Source: Bradyrhizobium sp. CB3481 | GTDB taxonomy: Bacteria; Pseudomonadota; Alphaproteobacteria; Rhizobiales; Xanthobacteraceae | Direction of reading: 5' to 3' | Length of the DNA stretch: 64,000 bases | Assembly (NCBI RefSeq): GCF_029714305.1 | Contig: NZ_CP121647.1 | Coordinates: forward strand, 6,468,501-6,532,500 | Shown: positions 32,565-41,064 of the stretch, in pieces | How positions within the stretch are numbered: position 1 is the first letter of the stretch | Layout of the letters: each line of letters begins with the position of its first letter | Program-made: the position numbers and the translations under genes | The notes under the pieces: generated by a model | Told to the model about the DNA's origin: nothing | What the model saw: only the letters and a program-made list of their open reading frames with translations | Database searches by the model: none

Positions 32565-35500
32565 CTACTCGGCCGCCTGCGCCACCGGCTGGCCGATCGC
32601 CGCTTCCAGCCGTGCGCACTCAGCGCGGTATTTGGCGACATTAGCTTCCTTAATATGGCCGTAGCCGCGAACCAGTTCCGCGGATTTCGCTAGCGCTACT
32701 AGCCGCGGCCAATCATACGGTTTGGCCCGGTCGAGCTGACGGAAGATCATCGCGGAATATTCACCCGGCAGCACACGCTCCATCCGCCGCTCGGCGGTGT
32801 AGCCGAACGGATCGAGCCTGGTGCCGCGCAGGAACTTGAAGTGGGTGAGGAGCTCGAAGGCGGTGAAAATCCACGGGCCGAACTCGCGCTTTTGCAGGCG
32901 CCCGGTCACCGCATCGCGCGTCGCCAATAGCGGCGGCGCCAGGCTGACCTTGACGCCCGGCTGGCCGTCGAACTGGTCCCTCAAAGACTTTGCGAACTCG
33001 CCGTCGGAATAGAGCCGGGCGACTTCGTATTCGTCCTTGTAGGCCATCAGCTTGAACAGGCCCTTGGCGAAGGCTTCAGTGAGTTCATGCGAGCCCGGCG
33101 CGGCCTTGGCCTCCGCCACCCTGATACGCTCGACCTCGGCGAGGTAGCGTTTCGAATAGGCCTCGTCCTGATAGTCAGTCAGGAACTTGGCGCGGAAAGC
33201 GATGCTCTCATCGAGCGTCCGCCTGGCCGGCGCCGCGCCCGAACTCTTGAAGCGTGCCGCGCTGACGACGCGCGGCAGGTCGTGGGCCGCGAGCCGGCCC
33301 CAGGAGAAAGCGAGCTTGTTCATCTCGATCGCCGCGCCGTTGAGGTCGATCGCCTTCATGATCGCCGCCAGCGACAGCGGGATGGCGCCGCGCTGGAACG
33401 CAAAGCCGAGCATGAACGCGTTGGTAGCGATACTGTCGCCCATCAGCGCGGTGGCAAGCCCGGTCGCATCGAGAATGTCGAGATCAGAGGCGCTGACGGC
33501 CTCATTGAGCGTATCCCGCATCGTCCCCGCCTCGAAATCGATGTCGGGGTTGATGACGAAGCTTGCGGTCGGCAGCAGGTCGGCATTGACGATCGCCCGC
33601 GTCACGCCGCGCTCGGCCCGACTCAGCGCCGGAATGCTGGTGGCGACGACGATGTCGCAGCCGAGGATCAGATTGGCACCGCCGGGCGCGATGCGCACGG
33701 TGGAGAGATCATCCGCAACAGGCGCGATGCGGACGTGGCTCATCACCGCGCCGTTCTTCTGCGACAATCCCGTAAAGTCGAGGGTCGAACACGCCCTGCC
33801 CTCGACATGCGCGGCCATGCCGAGCAGCGCGCCGATGGTAATGACGCCGGTGCCGCCGATGCCGGTGACGAGGATGTTGTAGGCGCCGTCGAGCGCCGGC
33901 ACCGTCGGCGTCGGCAAATCGGCGAACAGCGCCGACGGATCGGCCGCCGCGCGGTCCGCCTTGCGCAGCTTGCCGCCATGCACGGTGACGAAGCTTGGGC
34001 AAAAGCCTTCGATGCAGGAAAAGTCCTTGTTGCAGTTCGACTGGTCGATCCGCCGCTTGCGGCCGAACTCGGTCTCCAGCGGCTGCACCGAGACACAGTT
34101 GGAGGCCTGCGAACAGTCGCCGCAGCCCTCGCAGACGCGCTCGTTGATGAAGATGCGCTTCGGCGGGTCCGGATAGAGCCCGCGCTTGCGGCGGCGGCGC
34201 TTTTCTGCAGCACACGTCTGGTCGTAGATCAGAACCGTGAGGCCCTTGACCTCGCGCAGCTCCCGCTGCACTGCGTCGAGCTCGCGGCGGTGATGGATGG
34301 TTGCCCGTGGCGGGAAATAGTTCGCCGGATATTTGTCGGGATCGTCGGAGACGATGACGAGTCGCTTGGCGCCTTCCGCCGCCACCTGATGGGCGATCTG
34401 CGACACCGTCAGCCCGCCTTCGGCCGGCTGGCCACCGGTCATTGCCACCGCGTCGTTATACAGAATCTTGTAGGTGATGCTGACACCGGACGCCGCCGCC
34501 GCACGAATCGCCAGCAGGCCGGAATGGGTGTAGGTGCCGTCGCCGAGATTCTGGAACACGTGCGGTTCGCTGGTGAATGGCGCCTGCCCGATCCAGCTCA
34601 CGCCTTCGGCGCCCATATGCGAGATTGTCTGCGTCCGGCGGTTCGGTACCGAGAGCGCCATGCCGTGACAGCCGATGCCGGCCATAGCGCGGCTGCCCTC
34701 AGGAATTTTGGTCGAGGTGTTGTGCGGGCAGCCCGAGCAGAAATACGGCGTGCGCTGCAGTTTTGCCGCACCGATGCCTTCCGCGGGACGATCGAACGCC
34801 TCCAGCTTGGCCAGACGCTGCTCCAGCGCCGGGCTGCGATGGCCGACCTTGCGCAGCCGCGACACGACGGCCGCCGCGACCATGGTCGGCGTCAGCTCGC
34901 CTTCGCTCGGCAGCAACATGGCGCCCGTCTCGTCGCGCTTGCCGACCACGGAAGGCCGTTTTGAGGCATCCGTATTATAAAGGATGCGAACCAGTTGATC
35001 CTCGATGAAGCCGCGCTTCTCCTCGACGACAAGCACATCCTGCAGGCCTTCGGCGAACGCCCTTACTCCGGACTCTTCCAGCGGCCAGGTCAGCGCGACC
35101 TTGTAGATCCGCAGGCCCAGCGCCTGCGCCTCGGCATCTGATATGCCGAGATCGGCCAGCGCCTGGCGGAGATCGAGATAGGCCTTGCCGGTCGCCATGA
35201 TGCCGAGCCGTGCCGGCTTCGAATCCAGCACGATGCGGTCGAAGCGGTTGGCGCGCGCGAAGGCCGCAACCGCCTGCATCTTCGGCCCGTGCAGCCGCCG
35301 CTCCTGCTCCATCGGCGCATCCGGCCAGCGGATCGAAAGCCCGCTGGGCGGCATCTCGAAATCATCGGGCGTAATGATCCTGATCCGATCGGGATCGCTG
35401 ACAATCGAGGCCGAGCTTTCCACCGTCTCCGAAATCGCCTTGAAGCCGACCCAGCAGCCGGAATAGCGCGACAGCGCAAAGCCCAAAATGCCGAGATCGA

Positions 35501-36038
35501 GATAGTCCTGCAGGGTTGCGGGGTTGACGACCGGCATCAACGCCGCGGCGAACACCTGCTCGCTCTGATGCGCTAGCGTCGAGGACTGGCAGCCATGATC
35601 GTCGCCGGCGAGCGCAATCACGCCGCCGTTCGGCGAAGTGCCGGCCGAGTTGGCATGTTTGAGCGCGTCGACGGAGCGGTCGACGCCGGGCCCCTTGCCG
35701 TACCAGATGCCGAACACGCCATCGACCTTGGCGCCCGGGAACATGCCAACCTGCTGGCTGCCCCACACCGCGGTTGCCGCCAGATCCTCATTGAGGCCCG
35801 GCGAGAATTCGATGTCATGCTGCTTGAGGAAGGATTTTGCGCGCCACAGCGCGTGGTCGTACATGCCAAGCGGCGAGCCGCGGTATCCGGAGATGAAACC
35901 GGCGGTGTTGAGTCCCGCAGCGCGGTCGCGTTCGCGCTGCAACATGGGCAACCGGACCAACGCCTGCGTCCCGGACAGAAAAATCCGCTTCGCGTCCAGA
36001 CGGTACTTGTCGTCCAGACCCACTTCCATCAACGCCAT
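32565..36038 (-). CDS. Fused indolepyruvate ferredoxin oxidoreductase
   Basis: A 1157-residue fusion of the IorA-like and IorB-like parts, which decarboxylates aryl-2-oxoacids (from aromatic amino acids) to aryl-acyl-CoA and reduces ferredoxin. The thiamine-binding N-terminal domain shows GYRGSPLGMYDHAL and DDHGCQSSTLAHQSE. The C-terminal TPP domain has CSGCPHNTSTKIPEGSRA near residue 440. A ferredoxin-like cluster motif (CEGCGDC ... CNKDFSC..GFCPSF) lies near 632-670. The gamma domain (ILVTGIGGTGVITIGALLG) is at about 720. Single-gene fusions like this are usual in proteobacteria. It is divergent from the hotdog operon. Confidence 0.9.
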   Translation of the reverse strand: MALMEVGLDDKYRLDAKRIFLSGTQALVRLPMLQRERDRAAGLNTAGFISGYRGSPLGMYDHALWRAKSFLKQHDIEFSPGLNEDLAATAVWGSQQVGMFPGAKVDGVFGIWYGKGPGVDRSVDALKHANSAGTSPNGGVIALAGDDHGCQSSTLAHQSEQVFAAALMPVVNPATLQDYLDLGILGFALSRYSGCWVGFKAISETVESSASIVSDPDRIRIITPDDFEMPPSGLSIRWPDAPMEQERRLHGPKMQAVAAFARANRFDRIVLDSKPARLGIMATGKAYLDLRQALADLGISDAEAQALGLRIYKVALTWPLEESGVRAFAEGLQDVLVVEEKRGFIEDQLVRILYNTDASKRPSVVGKRDETGAMLLPSEGELTPTMVAAAVVSRLRKVGHRSPALEQRLAKLEAFDRPAEGIGAAKLQRTPYFCSGCPHNTSTKIPEGSRAMAGIGCHGMALSVPNRRTQTISHMGAEGVSWIGQAPFTSEPHVFQNLGDGTYTHSGLLAIRAAAASGVSITYKILYNDAVAMTGGQPAEGGLTVSQIAHQVAAEGAKRLVIVSDDPDKYPANYFPPRATIHHRRELDAVQRELREVKGLTVLIYDQTCAAEKRRRRKRGLYPDPPKRIFINERVCEGCGDCSQASNCVSVQPLETEFGRKRRIDQSNCNKDFSCIEGFCPSFVTVHGGKLRKADRAAADPSALFADLPTPTVPALDGAYNILVTGIGGTGVITIGALLGMAAHVEGRACSTLDFTGLSQKNGAVMSHVRIAPVADDLSTVRIAPGGANLILGCDIVVATSIPALSRAERGVTRAIVNADLLPTASFVINPDIDFEAGTMRDTLNEAVSASDLDILDATGLATALMGDSIATNAFMLGFAFQRGAIPLSLAAIMKAIDLNGAAIEMNKLAFSWGRLAAHDLPRVVSAARFKSSGAAPARRTLDESIAFRAKFLTDYQDEAYSKRYLAEVERIRVAEAKAAPGSHELTEAFAKGLFKLMAYKDEYEVARLYSDGEFAKSLRDQFDGQPGVKVSLAPPLLATRDAVTGRLQKREFGPWIFTAFELLTHFKFLRGTRLDPFGYTAERRMERVLPGEYSAMIFRQLDRAKPYDWPRLVALAKSAELVRGYGHIKEANVAKYRAECARLEAAIGQPVAQAAE

Positions 36039-36155
36039 TCGTCCGCTCCCCGTCGCAACGTTCCGCCGGTGATTTGAACCGGTCTAATTGCGAACAGAAT
36101 GCACCGGTTTTGCTATGCGTGCCCAGCGTGATTTCATGGCCGGAAGGCATATCTC

Positions 36156-36178
36156 GCCGGCTTGCGGATTAAGCCGGC
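36156..36178. promoter_or_regulatory. Inverted repeat upstream of the hotdog operon
   Basis: GCCGGCTT and AAGCCGGC, perfect 8-bp arms, flank GCGGATT about 57 bases before the ATG at 36235. It may be an operator or a leader hairpin. The divergent interval is 196 bases long. Confidence 0.35.
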
Positions 36179-36234
36179 CTCTTGCCGAAAGCCGCCTTCT
36201 TTGAAACGCTTGGGGGCAAAGGGAGACACCAGGG

Positions 36235-37179
36235 ATGAGCGAGCCGGCGTTCAGGACCGAGATAGTGGAGCGCGACAATCTGCTGGTCGGGCCGTGGCGC
36301 AGCCCGCGGCAGATGCTCCACGCGCAGGTCTACGACTCTCACGCTTCGATCCACGACGATGCGACCGCGCAGAAGCTCGGGTTTCAGGGCGGCACCATCG
36401 AGGGCCCGACCCATTTCAGCCAGTTCGCGCCGCTCTGCGACCGCATCTGGGGCCAGGCCTGGTTCGAAACCGGATGCCTCTCCGCCCACTACCGCAACCC
36501 TGCCTTCGAGGGCGAGGAAGTGCAGGCCACCATCGAAAGGCCGAAGCCGGGCCAGGCCATCTGCGCGATCGGCATGAGCAAGCGCGACGGCACCGAGATA
36601 TTGCGCGGCACCGCATCGATCGGCGGCGATGGGTCCGAGACCGCATTGAGCAGGCGGCTTGGCGAACTGAAGCCCCTCACCGACCCCGTCATCCTCGCCG
36701 ACCTCAAGGTCGGCATGAAGACGCCGCGGCAGGCGGTGAAAATGGATTTCGAGCAGCACATGGGCGATCTCTATCCGTTTTCGCTGGCAGAAAAGCTAAA
36801 GGTCATCACCGAGCCGTCAGCGTATTATGCGCAGGAGCTCAATCCCTGGGGCCGAGCAATCATCCCCATGGAGATGCTGAGCGTGCTGTTCCAGTATCGC
36901 GCCCGCGAGGACAGGCTGCCTGTCCGCGGGCCCGCGGTCGGCTTGTTCGCCGACCAGGAAATCCGCCTGCTGCGTGGTCCGCTATTCCCGGGCGAGACCT
37001 ATTTCACCGAGCGCGAAGTGGTCGCGCTAAGTGGCAGCCGCCGCACCGAGAGTGTCTGGATGCGCACGACTGTGTTCGCCAAAGACGACAAGCCGGTCGC
37101 GACCATGCTGCTCAACATGGCCAGCATCAAGGATTCCTACGCCAACTATGCGCAGGAGCACAAAGCGCTCTATGGCTAG
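36235..37179 (+). CDS. MaoC/hotdog-fold acyl dehydratase-like protein
   Basis: A 314-residue double-hotdog protein. The first half has HASIHDDATAQKLGFQGGTIEGPTHFSQ (the FxGxIxHG-like segment is replaced by FQGGTIEGPTHF), and the second half shows YRARED and GPLFPGETYFTEREV. The usual hydratase Asp-His pair of MaoC (D-x4-H) is not obvious (HASIHDD is present), so hydration of enoyl-CoA is possible but not sure. It heads a three-gene operon with a carboxymuconolactone decarboxylase family protein and an SDR, divergent from the ketoacid oxidoreductase. Confidence 0.7.
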   Translation: MSEPAFRTEIVERDNLLVGPWRSPRQMLHAQVYDSHASIHDDATAQKLGFQGGTIEGPTHFSQFAPLCDRIWGQAWFETGCLSAHYRNPAFEGEEVQATIERPKPGQAICAIGMSKRDGTEILRGTASIGGDGSETALSRRLGELKPLTDPVILADLKVGMKTPRQAVKMDFEQHMGDLYPFSLAEKLKVITEPSAYYAQELNPWGRAIIPMEMLSVLFQYRAREDRLPVRGPAVGLFADQEIRLLRGPLFPGETYFTEREVVALSGSRRTESVWMRTTVFAKDDKPVATMLLNMASIKDSYANYAQEHKALYG

Positions 37180-37219
37180 ATGAGCCCGATTGGGTAACGC
37201 CAACAAGGACAACAACAAA

Positions 37220-37762
37220 ATGGCCCGCCTGCCCTATCTCGAAGCCGCCCAGGTCGCCCCCGAATACCGCGACATGCTCAAGCGCAACACCAACCTTCAC
37301 AAGCTGCTGGTGAACTCGCCCGACATGGCCCGCGCCTTCAACGGCGTCGGGAGCTACATCAGATTCAACAGCAAGCTCGACCCGCGCTTGCGGGAGCTGG
37401 CGATCCTCCAGGTCGGCTGGATGGAGAAATCCGAATACGAATTCACCCACCACGTGAAGATCGGCAAGGAATTCGGCGTTACCGATCAAGATATCGAAGG
37501 CCTGATGGCCGAGACCGAGGGTAAACCGTCGAAGCTCGAGCCGCTGGCGAAGACGATCCTGCGCGGCGCCCGCGAGATGGTGCGTGACCTTGCGATGTCG
37601 GAAGCGACCTTTGCCGAGATCAAGCACCAGCTTTCCGACGAGCAGATGGTCGACCTCGTGCTCACCATCGCCTTCTATTGCGCCGTGGTGCGGGTGCTGG
37701 CGACCATGAAGATCGATAACGAACCCTATTACAAAGAGGTACTGCAACAGTACCCGATCTAA
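37220..37762 (+). CDS. Carboxymuconolactone decarboxylase family protein
   Basis: A 180-residue AhpD/CMD-fold protein. The core RLRELAILQVGWMEKSEYEFTHHVKIGKEFG (shown here in parts: RLRELAILQVG and YEFTHHVKIGKEFG) is the family signature. There is no CxxC, so it is not an AhpD-type peroxidase; a ring-acid decarboxylase or a binding protein is more likely. The start at ATG 37220 is used rather than a TTG at 37190. It lies 40 bases after the hotdog gene and 14 bases before the SDR, in one operon. Confidence 0.85.
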   Translation: MARLPYLEAAQVAPEYRDMLKRNTNLHKLLVNSPDMARAFNGVGSYIRFNSKLDPRLRELAILQVGWMEKSEYEFTHHVKIGKEFGVTDQDIEGLMAETEGKPSKLEPLAKTILRGAREMVRDLAMSEATFAEIKHQLSDEQMVDLVLTIAFYCAVVRVLATMKIDNEPYYKEVLQQYPI

Positions 37763-37776
37763 GGGAGTGGAATGAG

Positions 37777-38577
37777 ATGCGCCTGAAAGATCGTGTCGCC
37801 ATCGTCGTCGGCGCCGGACAGAGTCCGGGGGAAGGCATCGGCAATGGCCGCGCCACTGCGCTGACGTTTGCGCGCGAAGGCGCGAAAGTGCTGTGCGTCG
37901 ATCATAATGCGGCCTCCGCCCAGGAGACGGTCGACCTGATCGCCAAGGGTGGCGGCACCGCGGCGGCATTCAAGGCCGACGTCACCAAGCAGGCCGAACT
38001 GAAGGCAATGGTTGAGGATGCGAAGGGACGCTGGGGCCGCATCGACGTGCTGCATAATAATGTCGGCGTCAGCCTGTCCGGCGGCGACGCGGAGCTGCTC
38101 GAAATATCCGAAGAGGCCTTTGACCGCTGCGTCGCGATCAATTTGAAGAGCTGCGTATGGGCAGCGAGGCACGTGATCCCGATCATGCGGGCGCAAAAGA
38201 GCGGCGCCATCATCAACATCTCCTCGATGGCCGCGATCACCACCTATCCGTATGTGGCGTACAAGGCGACGAAATCGGCGATGATCGCCTTCACCGAACA
38301 GCTCGCCTATCAGAACGCGCAATACGGCATCCGCGCCAACGTCATCCTGCCCGGCCTGATGAACACGCCGATGGCCGTCGACACCCGCGCGCGCGAATGG
38401 GGCAAGAGCCGCGCCGAGGTCGAGGCCGAGCGAGACTCAAAGGTTCCGCTGCGGCAGAAGATGGGCACCGGTTGGGACGTCGCCAACGCCGCGCTGTTTC
38501 TCGCATCCGACGAAGCGAGTTTTATTACCGGCGTGACGCTGCCGGTAGATGGCGGGGCGAGTGTGCGGCGGGGATAG
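37777..38577 (+). CDS. SDR family oxidoreductase
   Basis: A 266-residue short-chain dehydrogenase. VVGAGQSPGEGIGNG (a variant of TGxxxGIG with a longer loop) is at residues 11-25, the acidic VDHNAAS at about 44 favours NAD, NNVGVS near 92, and the catalytic Tyr-Lys in YKATKSAMIAF near 159. The C-terminal VTLPVDGGASVRRG is usual. It ends a three-gene operon. It could oxidise a hydroxyacyl intermediate made by the hotdog protein. Confidence 0.85.
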   Translation: MRLKDRVAIVVGAGQSPGEGIGNGRATALTFAREGAKVLCVDHNAASAQETVDLIAKGGGTAAAFKADVTKQAELKAMVEDAKGRWGRIDVLHNNVGVSLSGGDAELLEISEEAFDRCVAINLKSCVWAARHVIPIMRAQKSGAIINISSMAAITTYPYVAYKATKSAMIAFTEQLAYQNAQYGIRANVILPGLMNTPMAVDTRAREWGKSRAEVEAERDSKVPLRQKMGTGWDVANAALFLASDEASFITGVTLPVDGGASVRRG

Positions 38578-38592
38578 CTGCGGACGTTCCAG

Positions 38593-38697
38593 ACCCTCAT
38601 GGTGAGGAGGCGCGCAAGCGCCGTCTCGAACCATGTGGCCCCGCTGGTGCCATTCATCCTTCGAGACGCGGCTCGCGCCGCTCCTCAGGATGAGGTC
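38593..38697. repeat. Dispersed repeat, family E
   Basis: CCCTCATGGTGAGGAGGCGC facing GCGCCGCTCCTCAGGATGAGG, with CGTCTCGAACCATG and CATCCTTCGAGACG nested. This type is common in rhizobial genomes. One copy here. Confidence 0.7.
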
Positions 38698-38727
38698 CGA
38701 GAGGGCGCGCACAGAAATCGCAGAAAT

Positions 38728-38817
38728 CGTAGGCTGGGCAAAGGAGCGTCAGCGACGTGCCTACCATTCTCTCCGAACAAAAAAGGATGGTGGGCACGCT
38801 TCGCTTTGCCCACCCTA
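38728..38817. repeat. Dispersed repeat, family D
   Basis: CGTAGGCTGGGCAAAGGAGC facing GCTTCGCTTTGCCCACCCTAC. It resembles family B in plan (inverted terminal arms, variable centre) but with different arm sequence. Confidence 0.75.
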
Positions 38818-39135
38818 CCGGTTACGGCGAATATTGATCCAGCGCTGTGAGTTGAATCACAGTATTTCAACCAGGTCCGCTGTTAACTTTTCGTTAATGA
38901 CCTTCTCCTAACGGTTGCAGCGATCGGACGGCCTTTTGCCGCCCGCACTCACGCAACCTGCGCCAGCGTAATTTGTTTTTGGCCCATGCGTGATTCGACA
39001 AACATCGATCAATTCCAATGACACGATGATGTGACAGCGCATCGTCGCTTGTCGAAATACCGACTCGTTGCGGTCGCACGAATTTCATGTGCGCTCGCTA
39101 TGAGGCGTCACAAGAATTGTGGAAGCCGAGGCACC

Positions 39136-39360
39136 ATGAACGAAGAATTCGATTACGACCTGACGCCGTCCCAGTGGGAAACGCTGAAGGCATTGCGAAC
39201 ACCGGCAGCAAGACTGCCGCGCATGAGCCGTTTTGCGATCGACGGCCTGATCGCACTCGAGCTCGCCGCCATGCACGGCGATACGCCGCTGCTCACCGCG
39301 AAGGGACGCAAGGTGCTGATTCGCGGTTCCTCACTATTGCTGCAGGATCTGGCGGCCTGA
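39136..39360 (+). CDS. Small conserved hypothetical protein
   Basis: A 74-residue acidic-to-neutral cytoplasmic protein. LTPSQWETLKALR resembles the first helix of a winged-helix unit, and LLTAKGRKVLIRGSSLLLQDL resembles its wing, so a nucleic-acid-binding fold is possible. I recognise it as a small Bradyrhizobium-type hypothetical, but no family is assigned. The ATG at 39136 is preceded by a GCACC stretch without a good ribosome site. It lies about 85 bases before the riboswitch of the EamA gene. Confidence 0.55.
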   Translation: MNEEFDYDLTPSQWETLKALRTPAARLPRMSRFAIDGLIALELAAMHGDTPLLTAKGRKVLIRGSSLLLQDLAA

Positions 39361-39443
39361 TTTCCCCAACGCAAACGCAGCATAAATTCTGAATTGACCT
39401 CCCCTGGTTGCCGGAGATATCAGGGTTCCATCGACTGAGTGGC

Positions 39444-39545
39444 AACTAGGGTTCCGGATGGCTGACAACCATCGCCGGTCCGAGCGTTGCGGAAACCGCG
39501 GTAGTACGCGGCTGCACCCGAGGGACAAAAGCCCAGAGGCGGAGA
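39444..39545 (+). ncRNA. ykkC-class riboswitch (probable guanidine-I)
   Basis: The conserved blocks of the ykkC RNA appear in order: CTAGGGTTCCGG (39446-39457), GGTCCGAG (39477-39484) and GGGACAAAAGCCC (39522-39534), followed by AGAGGCGGAGA. Helices are visible between (GATGGCTGACAACCATC, and CCGCG...CGCGG). Class guanidine-I senses guanidinium; sub-classes that bind ppGpp, PRPP or ADP-like ligands share most of these blocks. It ends about 38 bases before the EamA transporter start. Very likely a ykkC RNA; ligand assignment is less sure. Confidence 0.85.
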
Positions 39546-39582
39546 TGTCGAGATTGTTCGCGCCAGTAGGCACGGAGGTCTC

Positions 39583-40461
39583 ATGTCGCTCGTCTCGCTT
39601 CTCCTCGTTGTCCTCGCCGCCTTCATCCACGCCACCTGGAATCTGCTTTCGAAGCGCGCCGCTGACGCCGGCCCGACCTTCGTCTTCGCCTACAATATGT
39701 TCGCCTGCCTGGTGTATCTGCCGTGGATGATCTGGCTGCTCGTGTATGGCGAGCTGAGCTGGAATTTTCCCGTCGCGATCTGCCTCATCCTCAGCGCCTG
39801 CATCCATCTGGCCTATAGCCTGTGCCTGCAACGCGGCTATCAGCTCGCCGACCTCTCGGTGGTCTACCCGGTCGCGCGCGGCACGGGGCCGATGCTGTCG
39901 TCGATCGGCGCGTTCATCCTGTTGCGGGAGACGCCGACCGCACAGGGCATCTTTGGGCTGCTCGCGGTCGTCGCCGGAATCGGTCTCATCACCACGCAGG
40001 GCGATCTCTCCGCATTCAAAAAGCCGCGCGGCCTCGACGGCGTGCGCTGGGGCACGGCAACGGGATCGCTGATCGCGAGCTACACCGTCGTCGACGGATA
40101 CGGTGTGAAAGTGCTCGGTATCCATCCTGTCGTGCTCGACTGGATGACCAACCTGTTGCGCTTCTTCATCATGGCGCCGGTCGTGTTCTCGAACTGGCCG
40201 CGCGCGAAAGCGAAGATGAAGGGCCATTGGTGGCTGGCATTCTGGGTCGGCGCGCTCTCGCCGCTATCCTACATCCTCGTGCTCACGGCGCTCGAAATGG
40301 GCGCCCCGCTCAGCCTAGTCGCGCCCGCGCGCGAAATGTCGATGATGGTCGGCGCGATGTTCGGCATGCTGATCCTCGGCGAGCGCGTCACCGCCTGGCG
40401 CGTTGCCGGCTGCGCGATCCTGATCGGCGGCGTGGTGCTGTTGGGATTGGCGCGGGCGTGA
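39583..40461 (+). CDS. EamA/DMT-family transporter under riboswitch control
   Basis: A 292-residue inner-membrane protein with about ten helices in two EamA repeats (residues 1-140 and 150-290). Relatives of this superfamily export drugs, amino acids or other metabolites; SMR-family members export guanidinium. Start ATG 39583 is fixed by GGAGG five bases upstream. The riboswitch in its leader suggests that it exports the sensed ligand, probably guanidine, or a related compound. It is followed after 100 bases by the cyclic-nucleotide-binding gene. Confidence 0.88.
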   Translation: MSLVSLLLVVLAAFIHATWNLLSKRAADAGPTFVFAYNMFACLVYLPWMIWLLVYGELSWNFPVAICLILSACIHLAYSLCLQRGYQLADLSVVYPVARGTGPMLSSIGAFILLRETPTAQGIFGLLAVVAGIGLITTQGDLSAFKKPRGLDGVRWGTATGSLIASYTVVDGYGVKVLGIHPVVLDWMTNLLRFFIMAPVVFSNWPRAKAKMKGHWWLAFWVGALSPLSYILVLTALEMGAPLSLVAPAREMSMMVGAMFGMLILGERVTAWRVAGCAILIGGVVLLGLARA

Positions 40462-40560
40462 AGTCAGAGCGCGAGCGCTGCAACCTCTCCCCGCCTGCGG
40501 GAGATCAGCGGCGCAAACTTCCAATCTTGCCGCTGCCGGAAGCAGGCGTATATTGCTGCG

Positions 40561-41037
40561 ATGGCTGTCAGCTCACCCGATCTGAAAGCATTCTTGCTCG
40601 CCACGCCCTTCTTCGGCGGCCTGTCCGACGCCAGCCTCGATCTCCTGATCTCAATGATGGTCGAGCGCCGCTTCGGTGCCGGCTCGACAATCGTCACCGA
40701 AGGGGAGCCGGGGCGATCGATGTTCGTCGTTCACTCCGGCCAGCTCATCGTCAGCAAGCTCGGCGAAGCCGGGCGCTCCATTTTTATGTCGACGCTCGAG
40801 GCCGGCGATTTCTTCGGCGAAATGACCCTAATCGAAATGCAGAACCGCTCGGCCACCGTCGTGGCGGAGAGCGAAACCGTGCTGTACGAGCTGACGGCCA
40901 AAAATCTCTACATATATTACAAGGCCGACATCCACGCCTATGTGATCGTGATGCAGAACATCAACCGCGAGCTTTGCCGGCGGCTCCGCCGCGCCGACGG
41001 CCGCATTGCCGAGCTGATCGCTCGCACGGACGGATGA
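40561..41037 (+). CDS. Stand-alone cyclic-nucleotide-binding domain protein
   Basis: A 158-residue Crp/Fnr-type sensor domain without a DNA-binding HTH. The beta-roll contains FGAGSTIVTEGEPGRSMFVV and the phosphate-binding cassette FFGEMTLIEMQNRSATVV, with an Arg at the usual phosphate-binding position. The C-terminal helix (NINRELCRRLRRADGRIAEL) may mediate dimers. It ends at 41037, convergent with hemC. The output is unknown; it may bind cAMP or be degenerate. Confidence 0.85.
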   Translation: MAVSSPDLKAFLLATPFFGGLSDASLDLLISMMVERRFGAGSTIVTEGEPGRSMFVVHSGQLIVSKLGEAGRSIFMSTLEAGDFFGEMTLIEMQNRSATVVAESETVLYELTAKNLYIYYKADIHAYVIVMQNINRELCRRLRRADGRIAELIARTDG

Positions 41038-41064
41038 CACGGCCTGTCCACGACGTCGGCCGCC

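Larger units (their letters stand above)
38578..39135. other. Long intergenic stretch with two dispersed repeats
   Basis: About 560 bases without a credible gene. It holds family E (38593-38697) and family D (38728-38817). Bases 38820-39090 are AT-richer, with a GTTGAA...TTTCAAC dyad near 38850, and may carry the promoter of the small gene at 39136. Confidence 0.45.

Noticed and set aside
33087..34964. Long open frame of 625 codons antisense to the indolepyruvate oxidoreductase
   Set aside because: It is the GC-rich shadow of a well-recognised gene; its composition is His/Arg/Asp-biased with no domain.
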